DNA from: Candidatus Omnitrophota bacterium
Lineage (GTDB): Bacteria > Omnitrophota > Gorgyraeia > Gorgyraeales > Gorgyraeaceae
Length of the DNA stretch: 24,338 nt
Direction of reading: 5' to 3'
Assembly (NCBI GenBank): GCA_018817035.1
Contig: JAHIUV010000094.1
Coordinates: forward strand, 1 to 24,338
Made by a program: the position numbers and the translations under genes. The stretch's first letter is position 1, and each line of letters starts with the position of its first letter. Positions 7,059-13,861 of the stretch are shown one piece after another. The notes beneath the pieces were generated by a model that had not been told where the DNA came from, made no database searches, and saw only the letters and a list, made by a program, of their open reading frames with translations.

Positions 7059-7082
7059 CCCTGAAAAACAGGGATGTTTTTT
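7059..7082 (+). promoter_or_regulatory. Leader hairpin with T-run before the second TPR gene
   Basis: CCCTG (7059-7063), loop AAAAA and CAGGG (7069-7073), then ATG and six T (7077-7082). The start codon ATG 7092 follows nine bases later, the same spacing as in the first TPR gene. It resembles a minimal intrinsic terminator placed between promoter and gene, so an attenuator is possible. Confidence 0.5.
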
Positions 7083-7091
7083 ATCTTGATT

Positions 7092-8780
7092 ATGTTAAAC
7101 TTTACAAAACATAATATTTCTAAAATAACGTCGACCATAGTTGCTATAGTGTTCCTTATGAACAGTGCGGCATATGGTATCGATCTTTCAGGGAAATCTT
7201 CCCTGAGAACACATGCTTTGGGGAACAGCGATGAAGGTGAGATTAGATTAAGAGAGGGCTTGACGGAAACAGAGAAGAGTGCCAACAAAGAGAGCAGAAA
7301 AGAATTTTTGATAAAACTTGTTCTTTCCTTAGGCAGTATTGCGATAGCTCCAGCATTACTGCAGGCTATAGCATTAAAACCAACCGAAAAAAGAAAAGTA
7401 TACACGGAAGTCGCTTTAGATAATGCGATCAGGAGGGTTCTATTTGACTTGAAATACCCTGATTTTACTCATGATGAATTAATAAAAGTTATAATAAAAT
7501 CTTTGAAGATCATAGACTTTAATGATCTGTATAAAACAGCGATGCGTGCAAAAAATACAGGGGAAAAAGACTGGCAAGAAGATTTTTTGCGAAACATAGT
7601 CGACATAATCAGAGAAAAAAGATTCGCGTATTATACTAATGAATTAAACGACGTATTGGAAAAACTCATGACCAGCCTGGCAGGAGAGAATATTTTTGCC
7701 ATTAAAGGATCTGAGATCAGAGAAGCCGCGGAAATCGTTAAGAGGTGTTCGGGCCTTTCCGCGTATCTTATTATTTGTTTACAGCTGGCAAACTTTGATG
7801 CAAAAACCGCCAGTATCCATGGACATGTTTTAGTTTCATTAATAGATAACAATGTTTCTTTTGTGGATCCCAGTTTAGATAAAATCGTGGTTATCGATAA
7901 AGAAAAATACTATGCCGATACTTTAAATAATTTTATTACTTTGAAAAAAGAGCACAGAAACAAAACACTGGAAGAAATGATCGCGTTCCAGGAGCAAATT
8001 ATATACACAGAAGACTGGGATTTAATGAATGACCTGGAAAAATTCTCTCCTTGGGAGATGTACCCCTATGTGCAGATACTTGAGGGATATGGCATAACAA
8101 GCATTATATATTCCAACCTCGGATGGTTTTATTACAGAAAAATAGGCGATCTAGAAAAAGCGCTGGAGATGATAGAGAAAGGTATTGATGTCGACAGGCA
8201 TTACGCTCCAAATTATTTCCTCTTGGCGTGCATTTATGAAGAAAAAGGAGATTATGATAAAGCGATAGAATACGGCAAGAGAGCTAAAGAGATAGATCCG
8301 AATTACGCCTCAGCCTATTATGTGCTCGCAACCAGTCATAAGGCAAAAGGTGATTTTGCGGCCGCAATGGAATATTGCAATATAATCATAGATAGATATC
8401 CGAATCTTACGCTTATTCTTTATGTTATCGCGGGCATTTATGAGAAAATGCAAAGAGATAATGAAGCAATAGGCGCATATGAGGAAAACTTAAAATGGAA
8501 CCCGGGCCATATTGATAGTTATCTCGGACTCATAAGAATTTTTGAAAAAGAAAATGACTATGAGAATTTATTAAGAATATGTGACGTGATTATGAGACAA
8601 AATCTAAACGATGCCCCTATTTATTATAAATGTGGGCTAATTTATGAGAAAACCGAAAAACATAAAGCTGCGAAAAAAGCGTACAGTAAAGCTTCTAAGA
8701 TAGACCCTGAAGAACATTTTAAGCACATAAAAATAAGCCCTGTTGAAAAGGAGACAAAAGACCAGGGGAGATTCATATAG
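7092..8780 (+). CDS. Paralogous secreted protein: transglutaminase/papain-like core plus TPR repeats
   Basis: From ATG 7092 the product is 562 residues and is a paralog of the protein at 4184. It shows MLNF, a signal segment ending M-N-S-A-A-Y-G, a K-S-S-L-R-T motif, a hydrophobic stretch (about 73-95), then Cys219 (V-K-R-C-S-G), His245 (H-G-H-V-L-V) and Asp259 (S-F-V-D-P-S-L). The Cys-to-His distance is identical in the two proteins. TPR units follow from about residue 345 (for example G-D-L-E-K-A-L-E-M and G-D-Y-D-K-A-I-E-Y). An in-frame ATG at 7074 is possible but directly follows the leader stem. Together the two proteins bracket the three intact precursors. A role in precursor processing or display is inference; they may instead be general envelope proteins. 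Confidence 0.75.
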   Translation: MLNFTKHNISKITSTIVAIVFLMNSAAYGIDLSGKSSLRTHALGNSDEGEIRLREGLTETEKSANKESRKEFLIKLVLSLGSIAIAPALLQAIALKPTEKRKVYTEVALDNAIRRVLFDLKYPDFTHDELIKVIIKSLKIIDFNDLYKTAMRAKNTGEKDWQEDFLRNIVDIIREKRFAYYTNELNDVLEKLMTSLAGENIFAIKGSEIREAAEIVKRCSGLSAYLIICLQLANFDAKTASIHGHVLVSLIDNNVSFVDPSLDKIVVIDKEKYYADTLNNFITLKKEHRNKTLEEMIAFQEQIIYTEDWDLMNDLEKFSPWEMYPYVQILEGYGITSIIYSNLGWFYYRKIGDLEKALEMIEKGIDVDRHYAPNYFLLACIYEEKGDYDKAIEYGKRAKEIDPNYASAYYVLATSHKAKGDFAAAMEYCNIIIDRYPNLTLILYVIAGIYEKMQRDNEAIGAYEENLKWNPGHIDSYLGLIRIFEKENDYENLLRICDVIMRQNLNDAPIYYKCGLIYEKTEKHKAAKKAYSKASKIDPEEHFKHIKISPVEKETKDQGRFI

Positions 8781-8871
8781 CCCAAAACTACAGTTTTCCG
8801 CCTTAAGTCATTTCTTGTTTTCTAACCAGGTTAAAAACCAAAAATAGATATTACAAAATAGTAAGGTATAA

Positions 8872-8912
8872 TTGACTTTGTTATATTCATACTGCATATT
8901 CCAAAATTGGAA
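8872..8912 (+). promoter_or_regulatory. Promoter and inverted repeat of a decayed precursor gene
   Basis: TTGACT (8872-8877), 17 bases, CATATT (8895-8900), overlapped by inverted repeat TTCCAA-AA-TTGGAA (8899-8912). Order and spacing match the promoter of precursor 2, and the following leader (to ATCAGAGAAT near 8938-8946) also aligns with it. Confidence 0.6.
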
Positions 8913-8949
8913 TTATTAAAATCCGGTATTTTATATATCAGAGAATATG

Positions 8950-8978
8950 TTGACTATCAAACTTCTTAGTAATAAAAT
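8950..8978 (+). promoter_or_regulatory. Second TTGACT promoter, possibly now serving the radical SAM operon
   Basis: TTGACT (8950-8955), 17 bases, TAAAAT (8973-8978). It begins TTGACTATC like the promoters of precursors 1 and 3. No intact precursor follows, and the next gene is the radical SAM operon at 9119. It is the best visible promoter for that operon; this is inference. Confidence 0.6.
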
Positions 8979-8980
8979 TA

Positions 8981-9106
8981 AGGGTATTGACATCATGTAA
9001 GTATGCTGTACAGCCACAGGGTTACAGGCATGCTTACAACGGTTGCTGCAAATCTGGGAGTACCTTTATATGCAGAAGATTGTGTAGAAAACACATAAGT
9101 TCTTAA
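8981..9106 (+). pseudogene. Remnant of a fourth RiPP precursor (core without leader)
   Basis: Read from 8981 to the TAA at 9104-9106, this gives T-S-C-K-Y-A-V-Q...A-Y-N-G-C-C and then I-C-R-R-L-C-R-K-H-I-S. It aligns with the end of the leader and the whole core of precursor 2 (A-A-C-K-Y-S...G-Y-N-G-C-Y and V-C-R-S-V-C-R). There is no start codon with a ribosome binding site in this frame, and the leader part KPKWGKPKLIVL is missing. The remainder of the 338-base gap 8781-9118 holds the two promoters listed and nothing else I can support. Confidence 0.7.
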
Positions 9107-9118
9107 TCCCACTCACTA

Positions 9119-11077
9119 ATGATACACACCGACTATATAGAAATAAAAAAACTCGACCAGGTGCCGCGCTTACCGATAAAAGGCAACATTGACCTCACCT
9201 ATCGCTGTAATAACAATTGCAGGCATTGTTGGTTACGCATTCCTGAAAACTCTAAAGAAAAAAATAAAGAACTCACCTTTGAAGAGATAAAAAAAATAGT
9301 TAATGAGGCAAAGGTTATGGGCTGTCGCGGCTGGTCTATCTCAGGCGGAGAACCTTTGCTCAGGCCTGAATTTGCGGATATTTTCGATTACATTACAAGC
9401 CGCTCAAATTCTTACTCCATAAATACCAACGGCACTTTGATCACACCTAAAATAGCCAGACTTTTAAAGAAAAAAGGCTCCAAAATGATCGCGCTGTACG
9501 GCGCTGACGCTAAAATCCACGATCATATTACCCGCACTCCCGGGTCATTTAAAGCCGCTATGAGGGGCATCGCTTATTTAAAAGAAGAGAAAGCGGGCTT
9601 CACAGTTCAGATCATACCGATGAAGGATAATTATCATCAATTTAACGACATGGTAAAATTAGCCGAATCCCTGAGTAAACATTACAGAATAGGTGCTCCC
9701 TGGCTGTATCTATCCGCTTGCGGAGACAATGAAAAAAACAAAGAGATCTTACGGCAAAGACTTTCACCAAAAGAGGTAGTTGAGCTCGATAAGCCGGACT
9801 TATCCTATGAGGATCGTGCAGGAAAATTAAATCCAGATTGCGGCAATGCAAATGAAAACGGTTATTTATTTAGTTCCTGTATAAATTCAAGGCGTGATTT
9901 TCACATAGACCCTTACGGAGGAATGACCTTTTGCTGCTTCATCAAAGATCCTGCCTTACGCTACGATTTAAAAAAGGGATGTTTTGAGGAATGTTGGGAA
10001 AAGTTTATCCCATCTTTAGCTAGTAAAGTTAAAACAACGGAAGAATACAAGAAGCATTGCGGCTCCTGCGAGCTCAGGAAGAATTGCAGATGGTGTCCTG
10101 TTTACTCATACCTTGAACACCGAAAATTTGACTCAAAAATAGATCATCTCTGCGCCGTGAGCAAAGAAAATCTAAAATTTAAAGAGGGTTGGAAAAAAAA
10201 TCACCGTAGACACTATAAGGTCGCCGGTATTTCAATACAAGTAGATTCTGACCTGCCTATTAACGACAATACGTTCGATCCTAAGTTTAAGGATTTTGAG
10301 GTCAAAAACACAGGAGAAGACAGCGTATCGATCCGGCATCATTTTTCATTACCTGATATCAGCAATAAAGACCTGGGTAAAGAGTTATACCGAAAACCAC
10401 CCTGGGCAATTTATAAAAAAGGTGATTCCTGGATATATCTCGGGATAGCGCCTTCTCAAAACGATAAAAGCCTGCACAGAATAGCTGTTTTTAATTCTGA
10501 CCATACCAGGGTAAAGATCTATAATGCGGAAGAAGGCAGATTCTTAAAAGGAAATCAGATCTCTTTAACTTTATTTCCCACTGACCAGATACTGCTGGCA
10601 AGAATATTAGCTGACAGGGAAGGATGCTATATCCACTCCTGCGGAGTCGATCTTCAGGGCAAAGGTATACTTTTTGTAGGACATTCCGAAGCCGGAAAAT
10701 CCACAATAGCCAATATACTTAAGGACAAAGCGAAGATACTCTGCGATGACCGCATTATTGTGCGTAACTCTAAAGACGGCTTCAATATCCACGGCACCTG
10801 GAGTCACGGAGATGTGCCTGAGATATCAGCGGATTCCGCGCCTTTAAAAGCAATAATGTTCCTGAAGCAATCAAAAGAAAACCGGATCACACCGTTAAAA
10901 GATAAAAAAGAAATAAGCAAAAAACTCTTATCCTGTGTTATCAGGCCTTTTGTAACAGTTGACTGGTGGGAGAAGACAATATCGATAGTCGCTAAAATAG
11001 CGGAAGACGCGCCCTGTTACACGTTAGAATTTGACAAGAGCGGAAAAATAACCGAAGAGTTAAAAAATATCCGATGA
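9119..11077 (+). CDS. Radical SAM/SPASM enzyme fused to an HprK-like kinase domain
   Basis: The 652-residue protein has two parts. Residues 1-360 are a radical SAM enzyme: 4Fe-4S motif Cys30-x3-Cys34-x2-Cys37, GGEP at 76-79, then a SPASM region with Cys at 254, 272/273, 314, 317, 323, 326 and 345 for auxiliary clusters. Residues about 365-652 resemble the HPr-kinase-like proteins of RiPP clusters: His507 in I-H-S-C-G-V, Walker A GHSEAGKST at 521-529, and C-D-D-R at 542-545. The first half probably crosslinks precursor residues; the second may phosphorylate a peptide or partner. In SynChlorMet cassettes I recall these as separate proteins, so the fusion is notable. ATG 9119 has no clear ribosome binding site. 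It overlaps the next gene by ATGA. Confidence 0.85.
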   Translation: MIHTDYIEIKKLDQVPRLPIKGNIDLTYRCNNNCRHCWLRIPENSKEKNKELTFEEIKKIVNEAKVMGCRGWSISGGEPLLRPEFADIFDYITSRSNSYSINTNGTLITPKIARLLKKKGSKMIALYGADAKIHDHITRTPGSFKAAMRGIAYLKEEKAGFTVQIIPMKDNYHQFNDMVKLAESLSKHYRIGAPWLYLSACGDNEKNKEILRQRLSPKEVVELDKPDLSYEDRAGKLNPDCGNANENGYLFSSCINSRRDFHIDPYGGMTFCCFIKDPALRYDLKKGCFEECWEKFIPSLASKVKTTEEYKKHCGSCELRKNCRWCPVYSYLEHRKFDSKIDHLCAVSKENLKFKEGWKKNHRRHYKVAGISIQVDSDLPINDNTFDPKFKDFEVKNTGEDSVSIRHHFSLPDISNKDLGKELYRKPPWAIYKKGDSWIYLGIAPSQNDKSLHRIAVFNSDHTRVKIYNAEEGRFLKGNQISLTLFPTDQILLARILADREGCYIHSCGVDLQGKGILFVGHSEAGKSTIANILKDKAKILCDDRIIVRNSKDGFNIHGTWSHGDVPEISADSAPLKAIMFLKQSKENRITPLKDKKEISKKLLSCVIRPFVTVDWWEKTISIVAKIAEDAPCYTLEFDKSGKITEELKNIR

Positions 11078-12225
11078 AAAAAGAACCCTATATAACAAGA
11101 CTGGATATAGAACTCACCGAAAGATGCAACAATAATTGTATTCACTGCTACATAAACCTGCCTGATGACGATCTCTGCGCAAAGAAAAAAGAACTAAGCA
11201 CAGACAAGATAAAAGAGATACTTAAGGAAGCTGTCTCTTTAGATTGCATGACTATTAGATTCACAGGAGGAGAGCCGCTCTTAAGGGAAGACTTTGAAGA
11301 ACTATACGTTTTTACCAGAAAACAGGGGTTAAAAGTCCTGATCTTTACAAATGCCACGCTTATAAATAAGCGCCTGGCGGAATTATTCAGCCGCATCCCG
11401 CCTTTAGAAAAAATAGAAGTCACTGTATACGGGATCAATAAAAACTCATATGAGGCAGTAACCGGAAAAAAGGGTTCTTTTAAGGCCGCCGAGAAGGGGA
11501 TAAAACTACTATTGAAAAACAAGATCCCTTTTGTAGTTAAAAGTGCTGTCCTTCCCCCGAATAAAAATGAAACGGATAAATTTGAAAAATGGGCAATGGC
11601 CATTCCGGATATGGACAGGCTTCCGTCCAAATCCATGTTCTTTGACTTACGCTGCCGTAGGGACAATGAGATAAAAAACCGCTTCATAAAAAAACTCAGG
11701 ATAACACCTGAAGAAGGCATAGGTATCCTCACGCGCGAAAAAGACAAGTATATCAAAGAAATGAAAGAGTTTTGCTCAAAATTTACGCGGCCTCCGGGAG
11801 ACGATCTTTTTTCCTGCGGAGCGGGCTTTAGCGGCTGCGCGGATGCTTACGGATATTTTCTTCCCTGCATCATGTTAAAATGTCCGGACACAGCCTATGA
11901 TCTTAAAAACGGAACACTTGAAGACGCTATTGTTAATTTTTTCCCTAAAATAAGGGCGATGAGAGCAAAAAACAAGGATTACCTTAAACGCTGTGCCAAA
12001 TGCTTCCTAAAAAGCCTTTGCGAGCAATGCCCGGCAAAATCCTGGATGGAACACGGGACACTGGATACGCCGGTAGAGTATTTTTGTGAAATCGCGCACG
12101 CGCAAGCTAAATTTCTGGGTTTGGTAAAACCACATGAAAAAGCATGGGAAGTAACTGACTGGAAAGAAAGATTAAGGAATTTTAGCCGCAATGTCATTCC
12201 CGCGGAAGCGGGAATCCAAACCTGA
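11074..12225 (+). CDS. Radical SAM/SPASM peptide-modifying enzyme 2
   Basis: 383 residues, coupled to the previous gene by an ATGA overlap. The radical SAM motif is Cys18-x3-Cys22-x2-Cys25, GGEP at 65-68, and the SPASM Cys are at 248, 265, 270, 307, 310, 316, 319 and 338. It is clearly paralogous to the third enzyme (12737), sharing CNNNC, H-C-Y-I-N-L-P, I-E-V-T-V-Y-G-I and P-V-E-Y-F-C. Together with PqqD next door this marks it as a RiPP modification enzyme; the bond it forms cannot be told. The last residues, N-V-I-P-A-E-A-G-I-Q-T, and the stop come from a palindromic repeat at 12193-12220, so the native C-terminus was probably altered by that insertion. Confidence 0.87.
   Translation: MKKEPYITRLDIELTERCNNNCIHCYINLPDDDLCAKKKELSTDKIKEILKEAVSLDCMTIRFTGGEPLLREDFEELYVFTRKQGLKVLIFTNATLINKRLAELFSRIPPLEKIEVTVYGINKNSYEAVTGKKGSFKAAEKGIKLLLKNKIPFVVKSAVLPPNKNETDKFEKWAMAIPDMDRLPSKSMFFDLRCRRDNEIKNRFIKKLRITPEEGIGILTREKDKYIKEMKEFCSKFTRPPGDDLFSCGAGFSGCADAYGYFLPCIMLKCPDTAYDLKNGTLEDAIVNFFPKIRAMRAKNKDYLKRCAKCFLKSLCEQCPAKSWMEHGTLDTPVEYFCEIAHAQAKFLGLVKPHEKAWEVTDWKERLRNFSRNVIPAEAGIQT
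12193..12220. repeat. Palindromic repeat at the end of radical SAM gene 2
   Basis: Perfect 8-base arms ATTCCCGC (12196-12203) and GCGGGAAT (12208-12215) around GGAA, inside GTCATTCCCGCGGAAGCGGG. Translated it gives the familiar V-I-P-A-E-A-G-I-Q or, on the other strand, W-I-P-A-S-A-G-M-T, found in many genomes with dispersed palindromic repeats. Confidence 0.8.
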
Positions 12226-12244
12226 AAATAAAGGAGGATGTCAC

Positions 12245-12547
12245 ATGAAAACAAGGATCAGCCTAAAAAATGTTTATAAACCGTCAGAGGATGTAGTCGC
12301 CAGAGATATCCACGGAGAATTCATAATCATCCCTATAACTTCGGGGATAGGGGATTCGGATGAAGCGATATTTTCACTTAACGAATTCGGAAAAGCGATC
12401 TGGGGTGAACTGGACGGCAAGAAGAACTTAAAAGAGATAGCAAATCTATTGACTTTAAAATTCGAAGGTTCAGACAAAGAAATAGAAACCGATATCATAG
12501 GCTTAGGCGAAGAACTCTTGAAGAAAAAAATAATAGTAAAACTCTAA
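12245..12547 (+). CDS. PqqD-like peptide chaperone (RiPP recognition element)
   Basis: The start is set by AAGGAGG at 12231-12237, seven bases before ATG 12245. The longer frame from 12191 would read through the palindromic repeat and is rejected. The 100-residue product has the PqqD layout: an N-terminal strand region P-S-E-D-V-V-A-R-D-I-H-G-E, then F-S-L-N-E-F-G-K-A-I-W-G-E-L-D-G (a close match to the family's L-N-x-x-G-x-x-I-W-x-x-x-D-G core), and helices ending L-K-K-K-I-I-V. PqqD-like proteins bind the leader and hand the precursor to radical SAM enzymes. It sits between radical SAM genes 2 and 3 and very likely serves all three enzymes. Confidence 0.9.
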   Translation: MKTRISLKNVYKPSEDVVARDIHGEFIIIPITSGIGDSDEAIFSLNEFGKAIWGELDGKKNLKEIANLLTLKFEGSDKEIETDIIGLGEELLKKKIIVKL

Positions 12548-12570
12548 AATGTATCACGATTTCATAGGTT

Positions 12571-12718
12571 CTCGACCATGTCCGCCTCTGGCGGACAAGC
12601 TCGAACAATATTCTTCGAGCGAAACAAGCTCCAATATTCTTCGAGCGAAACAAGCTCCAATATTCTTCGAGCGAAACAAGCTCCAATATTCTTCGAGCGA
12701 GCGAAGCGAGTCGAGAAG
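12571..12718. repeat. Tandem 26-base repeats within a dispersed-repeat cluster
   Basis: A dispersed repeat with an internal TCCGCC/GGCGGA stem starts near 12571. Three direct copies of a 26-base unit (AATATTCTTCGAGCGAAACA then AGCTCC) begin at 12607, 12633 and 12659, with a partial fourth at 12685 that runs into the GCGAAGCGAGTCGAGAAG end. The copies touch without spacers, so this is not a CRISPR array. It is an expanded copy of the window's main intergenic repeat and separates pqqD from the third radical SAM gene. Confidence 0.85.
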
Positions 12719-12736
12719 ACAACTTTACCTTTTAAA

Positions 12737-13861
12737 ATGCATAATACCTTCATAAGATCCCTTGAACTGCCAAAAATGCCCCTCTGGAAAAAGATCAAAA
12801 GCAGCAGGAAACTCACTTCTTTTGACCTGGAGATCACTGCCCGCTGCAACAATAACTGTCGGCACTGCTATATAAATTTACCCGAGCAGGACAAAAAAGC
12901 AAAAGAAAAAGAGCTTTCCCTGAAAAACATCAAAAAAATAATAGACCAGGCCGCGGAACTGGGCGCCCTATGGTGTCTTATAACAGGAGGAGAGCCGCTT
13001 CTGCGAAAAGACTTTTCTGATATCTATGTTTACTTAAAGAAAAAAGGGCTCCTGGTTTCTGTTTTTACCAATGCTTCTTTGATCACACAAGAATATATAG
13101 ACCTTTTTAAAAAATACCCGCCCAGAGACATAGAGGTAACCGTATACGGCATCACCAGAAAAACTTACGAACAGGTCACGGGAAAGCCCGGTTCATTTGA
13201 CGCGTTTATGCGAGGACTTGACTTTTTGCTTAAAAACAACATTAAAGTCGGGCTCAAGGCAATGGCTCTGCGCTCTAATGTCCATGAACTTTCCGCTATA
13301 GCGAAATTCTGCAAAGAGAGAAGCAGTGGCTATTTCCGTTTTGACCCGTTCCTGCATTTACGTTTTGACGGCGACAAAAGAAAAAACTCAGGGATAATAT
13401 CCGAAAGGCTATCGCCGAAAGAGATCATTGCCATCGAAATCAATGATACTGATCGGTTCCGCGCCTTAAAAAAAGAATGCGGCAACCTGGTTAAGATCGA
13501 CTCTGCCCATACTGCATGCGGCCATCTATTTTACTGCGGCGCGGGTAACAAAAGTTTTACTGTAAGTTACGACGGTTTTTTTCGGCTTTGTTCTTCGCTC
13601 TGGCATCCTGAATGTGTCTATGACCTTAAAAAAGGGGCTCTTTTGGATGCCTGGCTCGACCTTGTCCCAAAAGTACGCGGCCTGCGATCAAAAAGCCAGG
13701 AATTCCTGAAAAAGTGTTATAATTGCAAATTAATAAATCTTTGCATGTGGTGCCCCGCGCACGCGTATCTCGAAACAGGGAAGCTGGATAAGCCGGTCGA
13801 ATATTTCTGCTCGATCGCGAAAGCCAGGGCGCATTCGGGGTCAGTGATTAAAAATGATTAA
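12737..13861 (+). CDS. Radical SAM/SPASM peptide-modifying enzyme 3
   Basis: From ATG 12737 the protein has 374 residues. The frame is open back to 12578, but that extension only translates the tandem repeat (for example F-F-E-R-N-K-L-Q-Y-S-S-S). ATG 12776 is another possible start; neither has a good ribosome binding site. The radical SAM motif is Cys37-x3-Cys41-x2-Cys44, GGEP at 84-87, and the SPASM Cys are at 267, 285, 327, 330, 336, 339 and 358. It is a paralog of the enzyme at 11074, suggesting two related but separate modification steps or two core types. It overlaps the next gene by eight bases. Confidence 0.86.
   Translation: MHNTFIRSLELPKMPLWKKIKSSRKLTSFDLEITARCNNNCRHCYINLPEQDKKAKEKELSLKNIKKIIDQAAELGALWCLITGGEPLLRKDFSDIYVYLKKKGLLVSVFTNASLITQEYIDLFKKYPPRDIEVTVYGITRKTYEQVTGKPGSFDAFMRGLDFLLKNNIKVGLKAMALRSNVHELSAIAKFCKERSSGYFRFDPFLHLRFDGDKRKNSGIISERLSPKEIIAIEINDTDRFRALKKECGNLVKIDSAHTACGHLFYCGAGNKSFTVSYDGFFRLCSSLWHPECVYDLKKGALLDAWLDLVPKVRGLRSKSQEFLKKCYNCKLINLCMWCPAHAYLETGKLDKPVEYFCSIAKARAHSGSVIKND

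Noticed and set aside
11148..11756. A 202-codon minus-strand frame inside radical SAM gene 2
   Set aside because: Antisense shadow of a gene with intact radical SAM motifs; composition is that of reversed coding sequence.
12191..12244. Extended start for the PqqD-like protein
   Set aside because: Runs through a palindromic repeat; AAGGAGG at 12231-12237 clearly serves ATG 12245.
12607..12701. Possible CRISPR array
   Set aside because: The 26-base units are directly adjacent with no spacers, the unit matches the dispersed intergenic repeat, and no cas gene is present.
12578..12736. N-terminal extension of radical SAM enzyme 3
   Set aside because: The extra 53 codons are the tandem 26-base repeat in translation, with no match to the homologous enzyme at 11074, which begins 17 residues before its CNNNC motif.
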